From contig CAVVXU010000007.1 in NCBI GenBank assembly GCA_963752325.1, positions 434,001-498,000 on the forward strand: a stretch of DNA of 64,000 nt, in the 5' to 3' direction. The notes beneath the pieces were generated by a model. It had not been told where the DNA came from and did not search any database. It was given only the letters and a program-made list of their open reading frames with translations. Of the stretch, positions 1-7,977 are shown one piece after another. Each line of letters begins with the position of its first letter. Position 1 is the stretch's first letter. The position numbers were made by a program, and so were the translations under genes. This DNA comes from CAVTJL01 sp963752325. GTDB taxonomy: Bacteria; Pseudomonadota; Alphaproteobacteria; Geminicoccales; Geminicoccaceae.

Positions 1-2
1 AC

Positions 3-107
3 CACGCCCCCAACGAGTTTTTCCGGCTGGACCGCTTCCGCGACGGCCTGAACGCCTGGGCCGCCCTCCTGCGCCGCCTGGGCGGGCTCGGCATCTCCCA
101 CCGTTAG
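3..107 (+). CDS. M20-family metallopeptidase, C-terminal end only
   Basis: This is the last 34 codons of a gene that enters from the left edge and stops at a TAG. The readable tail begins HAPNEFFRLDRF, a wording typical of the end of M20 peptidases and deacylases (ArgE/DapE/carboxypeptidase G2 relatives), where the His lies close to the active-site metal. Nothing can be said about substrate because the catalytic domain lies outside the window. The identification rests on this short motif only. Confidence 0.6.
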   Translation, partial: HAPNEFFRLDRFRDGLNAWAALLRRLGGLGISHR

Positions 108-144
108 CTCGGCTACTTCCACCTCCACCCGCTCCGCCTCTGCC

Positions 145-1038
145 CTACCCCCGATAGCGCAGCGCATCGACGACGAGGGAAAAGGCGGCCGAGGGCTGGC
201 GTCTGCTGGGATAATAGAGGTGGTAGCCCGAGTAGAAGGGGCACCAGTCCTCGAGCACCCGCCGAAGCCGGCCTTTATCGATGTGCGGCTGCGCCAGATC
301 CTCCGGCACATAGGCGAGGCCGAACCCGTCGAGCGCTGCCCTGAGCATCTGATAGGGCCCGTTGAAGGCTACCTGGCCCTCGACCCGCACCCTCAGCTCA
401 TGGCCGTCCTTCTCGAGCTCCCAGGCGTAGAGCCCGCCATAGGTCGCAAGGCGAAGGTTCACGCACCTGTGCTCTAGCAGGTCCCGCGGGCTCCGTGGTG
501 CTGAGCGCCGGTCGAGGTAGGAAGGGGCAGCGACGACGGCCATGCGCATGTCCGGCCCGATGCGCACCGCGATCATGTCCTTCGCCACCTGCTCGCCACT
601 CCGCACACCGGCGTCCAGACGCTCGGCCACGATGTCTGTCAGCCCATAGTCGACGATGATCTCCACCCTGATGTCCGGATAGTCGCGCAGGAGCGTCCGG
701 AGGCTCGGCCAGAGGATCGTGTCGGCCGCATAGTCGGTGGCGGTGATGCGGATCGTGCCTGCCGGCCTGTCGCGCAGCTCGCGCAGCGCCTGCAGCTCCG
801 CCTCGATCTCCTCGAAGCGCGGGCCCACGGTACGGATCAGCCGCTCCCCGGCCTCGGTCGGCGCCACGCTGCGCGTCGTGCGGGCAAGCAGCCTCAGCCC
901 CAGCCGCGTCTCGAGCCCGCGGATGGTGTGGCTCAGCGCCGACGGCGAGACGCCCAGCTTCGCCGCGGCCTTGGTGAAGCTCCGTTCCCGCGCCACGGCC
1001 AGGAAGGCAAGGAGGTCGTTCAGATTGCCCTGCGGCAT
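145..1038 (-). CDS. LysR-family transcriptional regulator
   Basis: A 297-residue protein of the usual LysR length. Residues 5-65 form the winged helix-turn-helix (SFTKAAAKLGVSPSALSHTI), followed by the linker helix and a periplasmic-binding-protein-like effector domain. The wording APTEAGERL after the HTH is typical of the group. The gene is divergent from the cupin gene at 1172, with 133 bp between the two start codons. LysR proteins normally control the divergent neighbour, so it probably regulates the cupin/aldo-keto reductase/SDR/MFS run; that is inference. The effector cannot be predicted from sequence. Confidence 0.9.
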   Translation of the reverse strand: MPQGNLNDLLAFLAVARERSFTKAAAKLGVSPSALSHTIRGLETRLGLRLLARTTRSVAPTEAGERLIRTVGPRFEEIEAELQALRELRDRPAGTIRITATDYAADTILWPSLRTLLRDYPDIRVEIIVDYGLTDIVAERLDAGVRSGEQVAKDMIAVRIGPDMRMAVVAAPSYLDRRSAPRSPRDLLEHRCVNLRLATYGGLYAWELEKDGHELRVRVEGQVAFNGPYQMLRAALDGFGLAYVPEDLAQPHIDKGRLRRVLEDWCPFYSGYHLYYPSRRQPSAAFSLVVDALRYRG

Positions 1039-1067
1039 TCATGAGCCCCGCTCAAAAGCCCGTGCGC

Positions 1068-1082
1068 ATTCTACGGCCTAAT
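1068..1082. promoter_or_regulatory. possible LysR-type T-N11-A box
   Basis: Between the divergent lysR and cupin genes there is ATT-N9-AAT, which fits the loose T-N11-A dyad that LysR proteins bind. The motif is short and could occur by chance; its position in the divergent gap is the main support. Confidence 0.3.
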
Positions 1083-1171
1083 CGCTGCGACCGTCAGCGC
1101 CTACCTCTCCGCCATGCTCGGCGCCTTCCGGACCGGGAGGCACCCTGCGGCGATCAGCGAGGAGAGGTTCC

Positions 1172-1567
1172 ATGGATATCAAGCAGGCCGGCTCGCAGCC
1201 CTCGGCCAAAGGGCCAGCGAACTGGTTCACCGGCAGCGTCCGTATCGACCGCCTCTTCGAGGCGCCCGATCCCGCCCGGGTGGCCGGCGCCAGCGTCACC
1301 TTCGAGCCTGGCGCCCGCACGGCCTGGCACACCCACCCGCTGGGCCAGACCCTGATCGTCACCGCCGGTCGCGGCAGGGTCCAGCGGGAGGGCGGGCCGA
1401 TCGAGGAGATCCGCCCGGGCGACGTGGTCTGGTTCGCGCCCGGCGAGAAGCACTGGCACGGCGCCACGCCCACGACCGGCATGACGCACATCGCCATCCA
1501 GGAGAGGCAGGACGGCAAGGCCGTCGACTGGATGGAGCACGTCAGCAACGAGCAATACGGCGCGTGA
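1172..1567 (+). CDS. cupin-domain protein
   Basis: A 131-residue single-domain cupin. Motif 1 is seen as WHTHPLGQTLIVTAGRG, with two His for the metal and a conserved Gly, and motif 2 as PGDVVWFAPGEKHWHGA. A good ribosome binding site (gaggagagg) precedes the ATG. It is the first gene of a same-strand run with an aldo-keto reductase, an SDR and an MFS exporter. Small cupins of this type accompany detoxifying redox genes and carboxymuconolactone-decarboxylase-like proteins. The reaction is not known and may be dioxygenase or isomerase chemistry. Confidence 0.85.
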   Translation: MDIKQAGSQPSAKGPANWFTGSVRIDRLFEAPDPARVAGASVTFEPGARTAWHTHPLGQTLIVTAGRGRVQREGGPIEEIRPGDVVWFAPGEKHWHGATPTTGMTHIAIQERQDGKAVDWMEHVSNEQYGA

Positions 1568-1595
1568 TTGCCTGCATCTCGGGAGCAGAGGAAAG

Positions 1596-2585
1596 ATGAT
1601 CATGCAAAAGCGCAGGCTGGGGCGCAGCAGCCTCGAGGTCTCCGCCATCGGGCTCGGCTGCATGGGGCTGAGCTTCGGTTACGGCCCGGCGGTCGACAGG
1701 CAGCAGGGCGTGGCATTGATCCGCGCGGCCTTCGAGCGCGGCGTCACCTTCTTCGACACGGCCGAGGCCTATGGGCCCTTCGCCAACGAGGAGCTCTTGG
1801 GCGAGGCCGTGGCACCCTTCCGCGATCAGGTCGCGCTGGCGACCAAGTTCGGCTTCAAGCACGCCAGCTCGACCGCCGGTCTGGACAGCCGCCCGGAGCG
1901 CATACGCGAGGTCGCGGACGCTGCGCTCCGGCGGCTCCAGACCGAGCGCATCGATCTCTTCTACCAGCACCGTGTCGATCCGGAGGTGCCGATCGAGGAC
2001 GTCGCCGGCACCGTGAAGGAGCTGATCGAGGCCGGCAAGGTTGGGCATTTCGGCCTGTCGGAGGCGGGTGCCGAGACGATCCGGCGCGCGCACGCGGTCC
2101 AGCCGGTGACGGCGCTCCAGAGCGAGTACTCCCTGTGGTGGCGGGAGCCCGAGCAGGAGGTGCTGCCGACCCTCGAGGAGCTGGGGATCGGCTTCGTGCC
2201 GTTCAGCCCGCTGGGCAAGGGCTTTCTCACCGGCGCCATCGACGCTGGCACCACGTTCGACAGCACCGACTTCCGCAACATCGTTCCCCGCTTCACCCCC
2301 GAAGCTCGGGCCGGGAACCAGAAGCTGGTCGAGCTGCTGCGCGCGATCGCGGACCGTAGAAAGGCCACGCCGGCCCAGATCGCGCTCGCCTGGCTGCTCG
2401 CCCGGAAGCCGTGGATCGTGCCCATCCCCGGCACCACGAAGCTGCATCGCCTCGAGGAGAACATCGGGGCGGCGTCCCCTGAGCTGACGCCCGAGGATCT
2501 CCGAGGCATCGAGAGCGCTCTCGCCGAGGTCACGGTTCAGGGATCCCGCTACCCCGAGCATCTGCAACGCCTGGTAGGCCGCTGA
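1596..2585 (+). CDS. aldo/keto reductase
   Basis: A 329-residue TIM-barrel NADPH-dependent reductase. The catalytic tetrad is visible as Asp and Tyr in FFDTAEAYGPF, Lys in ATKFGF and His in YQHRVDPEVP. The C-terminal PIPGTTKLHRLEENIGA binds the NADP phosphate. The wording GLGCMGLSFGYG at the start is typical of the AKR13-like group. Start at the first of two nearby ATGs, behind ggagcagaggaaag. It lies 28 bp after the cupin gene and 31 bp before the SDR, so the genes are probably co-transcribed. The carbonyl substrate is unknown. Confidence 0.92.
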   Translation: MIMQKRRLGRSSLEVSAIGLGCMGLSFGYGPAVDRQQGVALIRAAFERGVTFFDTAEAYGPFANEELLGEAVAPFRDQVALATKFGFKHASSTAGLDSRPERIREVADAALRRLQTERIDLFYQHRVDPEVPIEDVAGTVKELIEAGKVGHFGLSEAGAETIRRAHAVQPVTALQSEYSLWWREPEQEVLPTLEELGIGFVPFSPLGKGFLTGAIDAGTTFDSTDFRNIVPRFTPEARAGNQKLVELLRAIADRRKATPAQIALAWLLARKPWIVPIPGTTKLHRLEENIGAASPELTPEDLRGIESALAEVTVQGSRYPEHLQRLVGR

Positions 2586-2616
2586 TCGGCCGCCGCGGAG
2601 AGTGGAGGTCCAGATC

Positions 2617-3357
2617 ATGGCCAACGGAATCGAAGGAAAAGTCGTCGTCATCACCGGTGCCAGCAGCGGACTCGGCGAGGCCGCTGCGCGTCGTCTGGCC
2701 CGCGACGGCGCCAAACCGGTGCTGGGCGCGCGCCGCCTCGAAAGGCTGCGGGCGCTCGCCAGCGAGCTAGGCCTGGGCGAGGAGTCCGTCGCTCGCATCG
2801 ACGTCACCCGCCGCGAGGAGGTGCAGCAGCTCGTCGACCGCGCGGTGCAGTTTCACGGTCGCGTCGACGTCCTCGTCAACAATGCGGGTCTCATGCCGCA
2901 GGCCCTGCTCGAGCGCCTCAAGGTCGACGAGTGGGACCGGATGATCGACGTGAACCTGAAGGGCGTCCTCTACGGCATCGCCGCGGCGCTGCCGCACATG
3001 CAGCGGCAGAAGGCGGGCCACATCGTCAACGTCTCGTCGGTCGCCGGCCAAAAGGTCGGTCCCGGCTCCGCCGTCTACGCGGCGACCAGGACGGCGGTGC
3101 GCGTCCTCACCGAGGGACTCAGGCAGGAGGTGAAGCCCTACAACATCCGCACCACCGTGATCTCGCCGGGCGCCGTCGCGACCGTGCTTCCCGACAGCAT
3201 CACCGACCCCGAGGTCGGGGAGCGCGTGCGCGCCCTCTACGAGCGCGTGGCCATCCCAGCCGACTCGTTCGTGGCCGCGCTGGCCTTCGCCATCGGTCAG
3301 CCGGAGGAGGTCGACATCAACGAGATCCTCTTCCGTCCTACGAGCCAGGAATACTGA
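2617..3357 (+). CDS. SDR-family oxidoreductase with Arg in place of the catalytic Lys
   Basis: A 246-residue classical short-chain dehydrogenase. It has the cofactor motif TGASSGLG (residues 13-20), NNAG (88-91), the catalytic Ser about 140 and Tyr154. The normal YxxxK reads YAATR here: residue 158 is Arg (codon agg, 3088-3090). I chose the ATG at 2617 because ggagg lies 8 bases upstream; a GTG at 2602 is also in frame. The closest families are clavulanate-dehydrogenase-like and YdfG-like SDRs, which sit next to aldo-keto reductases in many proteobacteria. Whether the Arg enzyme is active cannot be told from sequence. Confidence 0.9.
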   Translation: MANGIEGKVVVITGASSGLGEAAARRLARDGAKPVLGARRLERLRALASELGLGEESVARIDVTRREEVQQLVDRAVQFHGRVDVLVNNAGLMPQALLERLKVDEWDRMIDVNLKGVLYGIAAALPHMQRQKAGHIVNVSSVAGQKVGPGSAVYAATRTAVRVLTEGLRQEVKPYNIRTTVISPGAVATVLPDSITDPEVGERVRALYERVAIPADSFVAALAFAIGQPEEVDINEILFRPTSQEY

Positions 3358-3378
3358 GCGGGCGAGCGTGATCCGGCC

Positions 3379-4572
3379 ATGACCGCCAACATTGCCCAGC
3401 CGTCGCCGGCGCCGGCTTCCGTGATGACGGCGCTGCTGCCGATCATGGGCGCCGTTCTGATCGCCTTCCTCGTCATCGGCCTCGCCCTGCCGGTGCTTCC
3501 GCTCCACGTCCATCGGGATCTGGGCCTTGGCACCTTCGTGGTCGGCCTCGTCGCCGGGAGTCAATTCACGGCCTCGCTCCTGTCGCGCGTCTGGTCCGGT
3601 CGCTATGCCGACAGAAGCGGCGCCAAGCGCGCGGTCGTCCTGGGCCTCGTCACGGCGGCGACAGCCGGCCTGGTCTATCTTGTGTCGCTGCGCTTCGTCC
3701 CCATGCCGTGGCTGTCCGCGACGATCCTCCTGCTCGGCCGCGGACTCCTCGGCGGGGCCGAGAGCTTCATCATCACGGGTGCCCTGAGCTGGGGGCTGGC
3801 ACTCGTTGGCCGGGAGAGCGCCGGAAAGGTGATCGCCTGGGTCGGCATGGCGATGTTCGCCGCCCTCGCGCTCGGCGCCCCGATCGGCACGGCGCTCTAT
3901 GCGAGAGGCGGCTTTGCCGCGGTGGCGCTCGCAACCACGCTCGTCCCCCTCGCGACCCTCTTGCTCGTCGCACCGCTGCCTTCGGTCCCGCCGCATCCCG
4001 GCGCCCGGCCCGCGCTCCTCAGGGTCGCCGCCGCCGTCTGGATGCCCGGCCTCGGCGCCGCGCTCAGCAGCGTCGGCTTCGGTGCCATCCTCGCCTTCAG
4101 CTCGCTGCTCTTCGCGGAGCGCGGATGGAGCCCGATCTGGCTCCCCTTCGGCGCGTTCGCAGCCGCCCTGGTCCTGGCCCGCATGCTCTTCGGTCACATG
4201 CCCGACCGGCTGGGCGGGGCCAGGACCGCGCTCGTCTGTGTGCTGATCGAGGCAGCCGGGCTGGCGCTCATCTGGCTCGCACCCGGCCGAGCCCTTGCCG
4301 CGGCCGGGGCGGCCCTGGCCGGCTTCGGCTACTCCTTGGTCTATCCCGGCCTCGGCGTCGAGGCGGTCCGGCGCGCCCCGCCGGAGAGCCGCGGCCTGGC
4401 GATGGGCGCCTACACCTCCTTCCTCGACGTGGCGCTCGGGCTTGGCAGTCCTGCGTTGGGACTTGTCGCGGCATGGGCCGGATTGGCCTCGGTGTTCCTC
4501 GTGAGCGCCCTCATCGTGCTCTGCGCCACGGCGACCGCAATGCGGCTGCTGAGGGCGCCTGCTGTCCACTGA
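3379..4572 (+). CDS. MFS transporter, arabinose-efflux/YfcJ-like
   Basis: A 397-residue inner-membrane protein with about twelve hydrophobic segments. The first half contains RYADRSGAKRAVVLG, matching the MFS loop 2-3 motif (G-x-x-x-D-R-x-G-R-R/K). The N-terminal stretch LPVLPLHVHRDLGLGTFVVGLVAGSQF and the later PGLGVEAVRRAPPESRG resemble YfcJ/YhhS-type exporters. It is the last gene of the run starting at 1172 and lies 21 bp after the SDR, which suggests export or tolerance of a compound handled by the redox enzymes. Confidence 0.88.
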   Translation: MTANIAQPSPAPASVMTALLPIMGAVLIAFLVIGLALPVLPLHVHRDLGLGTFVVGLVAGSQFTASLLSRVWSGRYADRSGAKRAVVLGLVTAATAGLVYLVSLRFVPMPWLSATILLLGRGLLGGAESFIITGALSWGLALVGRESAGKVIAWVGMAMFAALALGAPIGTALYARGGFAAVALATTLVPLATLLLVAPLPSVPPHPGARPALLRVAAAVWMPGLGAALSSVGFGAILAFSSLLFAERGWSPIWLPFGAFAAALVLARMLFGHMPDRLGGARTALVCVLIEAAGLALIWLAPGRALAAAGAALAGFGYSLVYPGLGVEAVRRAPPESRGLAMGAYTSFLDVALGLGSPALGLVAAWAGLASVFLVSALIVLCATATAMRLLRAPAVH

Positions 4573-4603
4573 CCATCCTGACAGGCCGACCGCGGGACTG
4601 GCG

Positions 4604-5215
4604 CTACCTTCGGCTCGCGGCCCCGCCTGCAGATGGCCCCCGTATCAGCCGATAGGTGAGATTGACCCGCGGCCCCACCGGCGCCGCCGTCTTCGACAGC
4701 TGGTGCAGCCAGCGGTGCTGGGTGGCACCGGCCATCACGAGGCAGGACCCGTGCGGCAGCTCGACCGCCACCTTTTGTCCTCTGTCGTCTCGATGCCTGA
4801 GCTGGAAGCGGCGCACCGCGCCGAGCGAAAAGCTCGCAATCACCGGCTCCCGCCCGAGGCTCGCCTCATTGTCGGCATGCCAGGAGACGCTGTCCCGGCC
4901 ATCACGATAGAGGTTGAGCAGCACGCTGTTGAAGGGCACGCCCGCCAGCCGCTCGGCCACGGCCTTCAGCTCCAGGAGCGGCGGCGTCCAGCCCAGCGGG
5001 GGATGGCGGATGCCGCTATAGGCATAGCCGGCCTCGCCGTGCCAGGCGGTCAGCCGTGGCACCGGCAGGCGGCGCCCCATGACGAAAGCCTCCTCCTGCA
5101 GCCAGGCGATGCCCTGCAACAGGGACGCGAGCAGCCTGTCCGCATCGGCGGCGGCCAGCGCCCGGGGCACGAGAAAGACGTTGCCGTCACGCGGCAGAAG
5201 GTTGGGCGGCAGCAT
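4604..5215 (-). CDS. alkB: AlkB-like 2-oxoglutarate/Fe(II) dioxygenase
   Basis: The C-terminal two thirds shows the AlkB core. The iron ligands are HAD (HADNEASLG) and the later His in QHRWLHQL, and the 2-oxoglutarate ligand is in RVNLTYR. GYAYSGIRHPPLGWTPPL is the nucleotide-recognition lid. The family repairs alkylated bases by oxidative demethylation. I chose the ATG at 5215 (MLPPNLLPRDGN), giving 203 residues, because the longer in-frame extension overlaps the start region of the divergent flavin reductase and looks non-coding. Its stop faces that of the MFS gene. Confidence 0.88.
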   Translation of the reverse strand: MLPPNLLPRDGNVFLVPRALAAADADRLLASLLQGIAWLQEEAFVMGRRLPVPRLTAWHGEAGYAYSGIRHPPLGWTPPLLELKAVAERLAGVPFNSVLLNLYRDGRDSVSWHADNEASLGREPVIASFSLGAVRRFQLRHRDDRGQKVAVELPHGSCLVMAGATQHRWLHQLSKTAAPVGPRVNLTYRLIRGPSAGGAASRR

Positions 5216-5387
5216 GCCGCCGGAGGTGTGGCCGGCCGGGCTCGCGGGCAAGGGCGGGGGTCTCTGGCCGCCCCTCTCTGACGGGAGCGCATGGCAGGGC
5301 CGCGCCCGTCGGCCTCGCATGCCTGTCCGGCGCAGCAGATGTTGCGGGCCGACAGCGATCCATCGCGGCGACCACGAAGGAGGATTC

Positions 5388-5981
5388 ATGGCCGAGACGA
5401 TCACGCAGCCGATTCAGCTGGTGGGGCTCTCCGGAAGCCTGCGGCAGGCCTCCTTCTGCACGGCGCTGCTCCGCACGCTCGAGACGGAGCTGCCGCCCGC
5501 CAGCAGCCTTACCGTCCGCACGCTGGCCGACATCCCACTCTACAACCAGGACCATGACGGCGAGGCCGCCCCAGCCTCCGTCAAGGACCTCAAGGCCGCG
5601 ATCGCCGCCGCCAATGGCCTGCTCGTGGTCTCACCCGAGTACAATTACGGCATGTCGGGTGTCATGAAAAACGCGATCGACTGGGCATCGCGGCCGGCCT
5701 ACCAGTCGGTCCTCAAAGGCAAGCCCACTCTCGTCATGACCGTCTCGCCCGGAACCGGTGGCGGCATGCGGGCCCAGGGACCGCTGAAGCAGACTCTGGC
5801 CGGGACGCTCGCCCGCCTCGTGCCCTATCCCGACATCGCCGTTGCCAACGCGGCCGAGCGCTTCAAGGACGGGCGGCTCGTCGATCCGGTCACGCTGCGC
5901 TTCGTGCTCGACGGCATCGCCGCGCTCGCGGCCGAGGTCAGGGCGGCGCGCTGCGTTGCGGAGGCAGCCTCCGGCAGCTGA
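5388..5981 (+). CDS. NAD(P)H-dependent FMN reductase
   Basis: A 197-residue flavodoxin-fold protein. The FMN phosphate loop is GLSGSLRQASF near the N-terminus and the second flavin loop is SPEYNYGMSGVMKNAIDWAS, both standard for the ChrR/YieF/ArsH-like NADPH-dependent FMN reductase family. It reduces FMN or, through it, quinones, azo dyes or chromate. A strong ribosome binding site (gaaggaggattc) sits before the ATG at 5388. A longer in-frame reading from 5079 is rejected because it runs antisense through alkB. It is divergent from alkB. Confidence 0.9.
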   Translation: MAETITQPIQLVGLSGSLRQASFCTALLRTLETELPPASSLTVRTLADIPLYNQDHDGEAAPASVKDLKAAIAAANGLLVVSPEYNYGMSGVMKNAIDWASRPAYQSVLKGKPTLVMTVSPGTGGGMRAQGPLKQTLAGTLARLVPYPDIAVANAAERFKDGRLVDPVTLRFVLDGIAALAAEVRAARCVAEAASGS

Positions 5982-6080
5982 CCGGGCTCGGCACCGGCGG
6001 TCTCCCCGCGCGGCGGTCAGCCCTTGCATCGTGGCGAGTCCATCGGCCAATCTCTCCTCGACCCTGGAGGGGAGATGGTG

Positions 6081-6368
6081 ATGTTCGTCCGCTCGGCCGG
6101 CCTCGGCGCCGTTGTCGTTGGTGTGAGCATGCTCGTGCCGCTGCTGACGTTACCCGCACCCGGCTTCGCGTCGCAAATCGCCGACGACATCCTGACAGTC
6201 GCGGTGCGCTCGCGCGGCATCCAATGTCCCGACCCGGTCACGGCCGATCCGGACAAGGCGGCTTCGCATCCCGACGAGACGGCCTGGATCGTGCACTGCA
6301 AGGAAGGCGACTTCCGCGTGATCTTCAGGGGCGATACCGGCCCGGTCGTCGAGCGCCTTGGAAGCTGA
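6081..6368 (+). CDS. small exported protein of unknown function
   Basis: A 95-residue protein starting with a short positive end and a hydrophobic segment (about residues 4-30) ending near PGFASQIA, which looks like a Sec signal peptide. The mature part has two Cys (IQCPDP, VHCKEGD), perhaps a disulfide, and no domain I recognise. I chose the ATG at 6081, seven bases after ggaggggag; an ATG two codons upstream is possible but too close to that site. It lies just before the SIMPL-domain gene and may be co-transcribed with it. Confidence 0.6.
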   Translation: MFVRSAGLGAVVVGVSMLVPLLTLPAPGFASQIADDILTVAVRSRGIQCPDPVTADPDKAASHPDETAWIVHCKEGDFRVIFRGDTGPVVERLGS

Positions 6369-6378
6369 GGGGCCGGGC

Positions 6379-7113
6379 GTGAGGGGCACGTCGACCTTCA
6401 GTGCGATCGTCGCAGCGTTGCTCGTGGCGATCGGAGTCGCAGCCGCCGGCTGGTTCGTCGGCCAGGGCATCGTCGCACCCCGCAAAGGCGACCGCTTCGT
6501 CACCGTCAAGGGCCTGGCCGAGCGCGACGTGAAGGCCGATCTGGCACTCTGGCCCATGCGCTTCGTCACCACCGGCAACGATCTCGGGCAAGTCCGTGCG
6601 ACCATCAAGGCCGACGAGGCAACCGTCCGCAAGTTCCTGACCGATGGCGGCGTCCCGGCCGACGCCGTCTCGGTCAACGCGCTCGAGGTCAACGACCTCT
6701 TCGCGCAGGTCTACCGCTCTGGGCCGGTCGAGAACCGCTACATCGTGGCCGAGACGCTGCTCGTCCGCTCCGACAATGTCGATCTCATCGCCGGCCTCGC
6801 CCAAAAGGTGGGCGATCTCGTGGCCGCCGGGGTCGTGCTCTCGAGCGAAGGCCAGCCGGTCCGCCCGGTCTTTCTGTTCACCAAGCTCAACGACGTGAAG
6901 CCCGCCATGGTGGCCGAGGCCACCGCCAACGCCCGCGCCGCCGCCGCCGAGTTCGCGAAGGACTCGGGTGCGGAGCTGGGCGGCATCCGGCAGGCGAGCC
7001 AGGGCCTCTTCCAGATCCTGTCCCGCGACGAGGCCCCTGGCATCAATGAGCCCAACGAGATCAACAAGCGCCTCCGCGTGGTCTCCACGATCGACTATTA
7101 CCTCGCCCGCTAG
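6379..7113 (+). CDS. SIMPL-domain (DUF541) protein
   Basis: A 244-residue protein with one N-terminal membrane anchor (about residues 8-30) and then the SIMPL/DUF541 domain. Family wording includes FVTVKGLAERDVKADLALWPM near the start of the domain and FLFTKLNDVKPAMVAEAT in the middle. The family is periplasmic or outer-membrane associated (Brucella BP26, E. coli YggE) and tied to oxidative stress or membrane integrity without a settled biochemical role. GTG start at 6379 after gagggg; a TTG at 6358 is also in frame. Confidence 0.85.
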   Translation: MRGTSTFSAIVAALLVAIGVAAAGWFVGQGIVAPRKGDRFVTVKGLAERDVKADLALWPMRFVTTGNDLGQVRATIKADEATVRKFLTDGGVPADAVSVNALEVNDLFAQVYRSGPVENRYIVAETLLVRSDNVDLIAGLAQKVGDLVAAGVVLSSEGQPVRPVFLFTKLNDVKPAMVAEATANARAAAAEFAKDSGAELGGIRQASQGLFQILSRDEAPGINEPNEINKRLRVVSTIDYYLAR

Positions 7114-7139
7114 AGGCGGCCGATCGTGCGCCTGACTTC

Positions 7140-7853
7140 ATGACCCGCCATCTCTGCCAGGAGCGGCCCGACCTGCTCGATCTCGAGACGGAGGTCCTGG
7201 AGGCCCGGCCGGGCGCGGTCCTCCTCGCCCGCTCGCCCTTCTTCCCCGGCGGAGGCGGCCAGCTCGCCGACCGCGGCACGCTCGCCTGGGAGGGTGGCGA
7301 GGCTGCCGTCACGGGCCTCTCGGTCGACCCACACGGCCTCTGGCACGCACTGGCCCTGCCCGTCGAGCCCACCGGCCCCGTGCTCCTGCGCGTCGATCCG
7401 GCCTTCCGCGCCCTGATGTCCGAGCTGCACACCCTGGCCCACGTCCTGAACAGTCTCGTCTACGACGCCTTCGGCGGCGCGCTCCTGACTGGCGCGCAGC
7501 TCTCGGCCGACGCCACCTTCCGCGTCGATTTCGATCTCCCCGGTGCCGACAACGACCGCCTGCGCGCCCTGGAGCTGGCGATCGCCGACGTCATCCGCCG
7601 GGATCTCGCCGTCGGTGGCGACTGGATGTCCTACGACGAGGCCCAGGCCATCCCCGGCATGTTCCGCAGCAAGGCGGTCGCACCGCCGCCACAGGCCGAC
7701 GGCATGGTCCGTATCGTCGAGATCGCCGGCCTGGATCGCCAAGCCTGCGGCGGCACGCACCTCACGAGCACGGGCCGCTCGCGCGGCGCCCGCATCCTCA
7801 AGATCGAGAACAAGGGCCGCCACAATCGCCGCGTGCGCGTCGGGCTCGCCTGA
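7140..7853 (+). CDS. alaX: alanyl-tRNA editing protein AlaX
   Basis: A 237-residue free-standing editing domain related to the AlaRS editing region. The zinc ligands are visible as HTLAHVLN (H-x3-H, about residues 99-103) and CGGTHLTSTG (Cys and His near residue 202). The N-terminal FPGGGGQLADRG matches the type II AlaX lead-in. It hydrolyses Ser or Gly mischarged on tRNA-Ala in the cytoplasm. The ATG is 26 bp after the SIMPL gene. The call is firm; whether Ser or Gly is the main target is not visible. Confidence 0.92.
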   Translation: MTRHLCQERPDLLDLETEVLEARPGAVLLARSPFFPGGGGQLADRGTLAWEGGEAAVTGLSVDPHGLWHALALPVEPTGPVLLRVDPAFRALMSELHTLAHVLNSLVYDAFGGALLTGAQLSADATFRVDFDLPGADNDRLRALELAIADVIRRDLAVGGDWMSYDEAQAIPGMFRSKAVAPPPQADGMVRIVEIAGLDRQACGGTHLTSTGRSRGARILKIENKGRHNRRVRVGLA

Positions 7854-7977
7854 GCGCTTCCTCTCGGCGGGGCCTATCATGCCCTGGCGGGATGGTCCTC
7901 CTGCCCTGGTCGCGGGTTGAACCCCCGCTGCGCCTCCGCCATGATCCGGGCCCTCTGACGGGGAGGGGCCGGGCGGC

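Noticed and set aside
2767..4569. 600-codon ORF on the minus strand opposite the SDR and MFS genes
   Set aside because: It is the antisense shadow of two clear genes in GC-rich DNA; composition is Arg/Gly/Glu-rich without domains.
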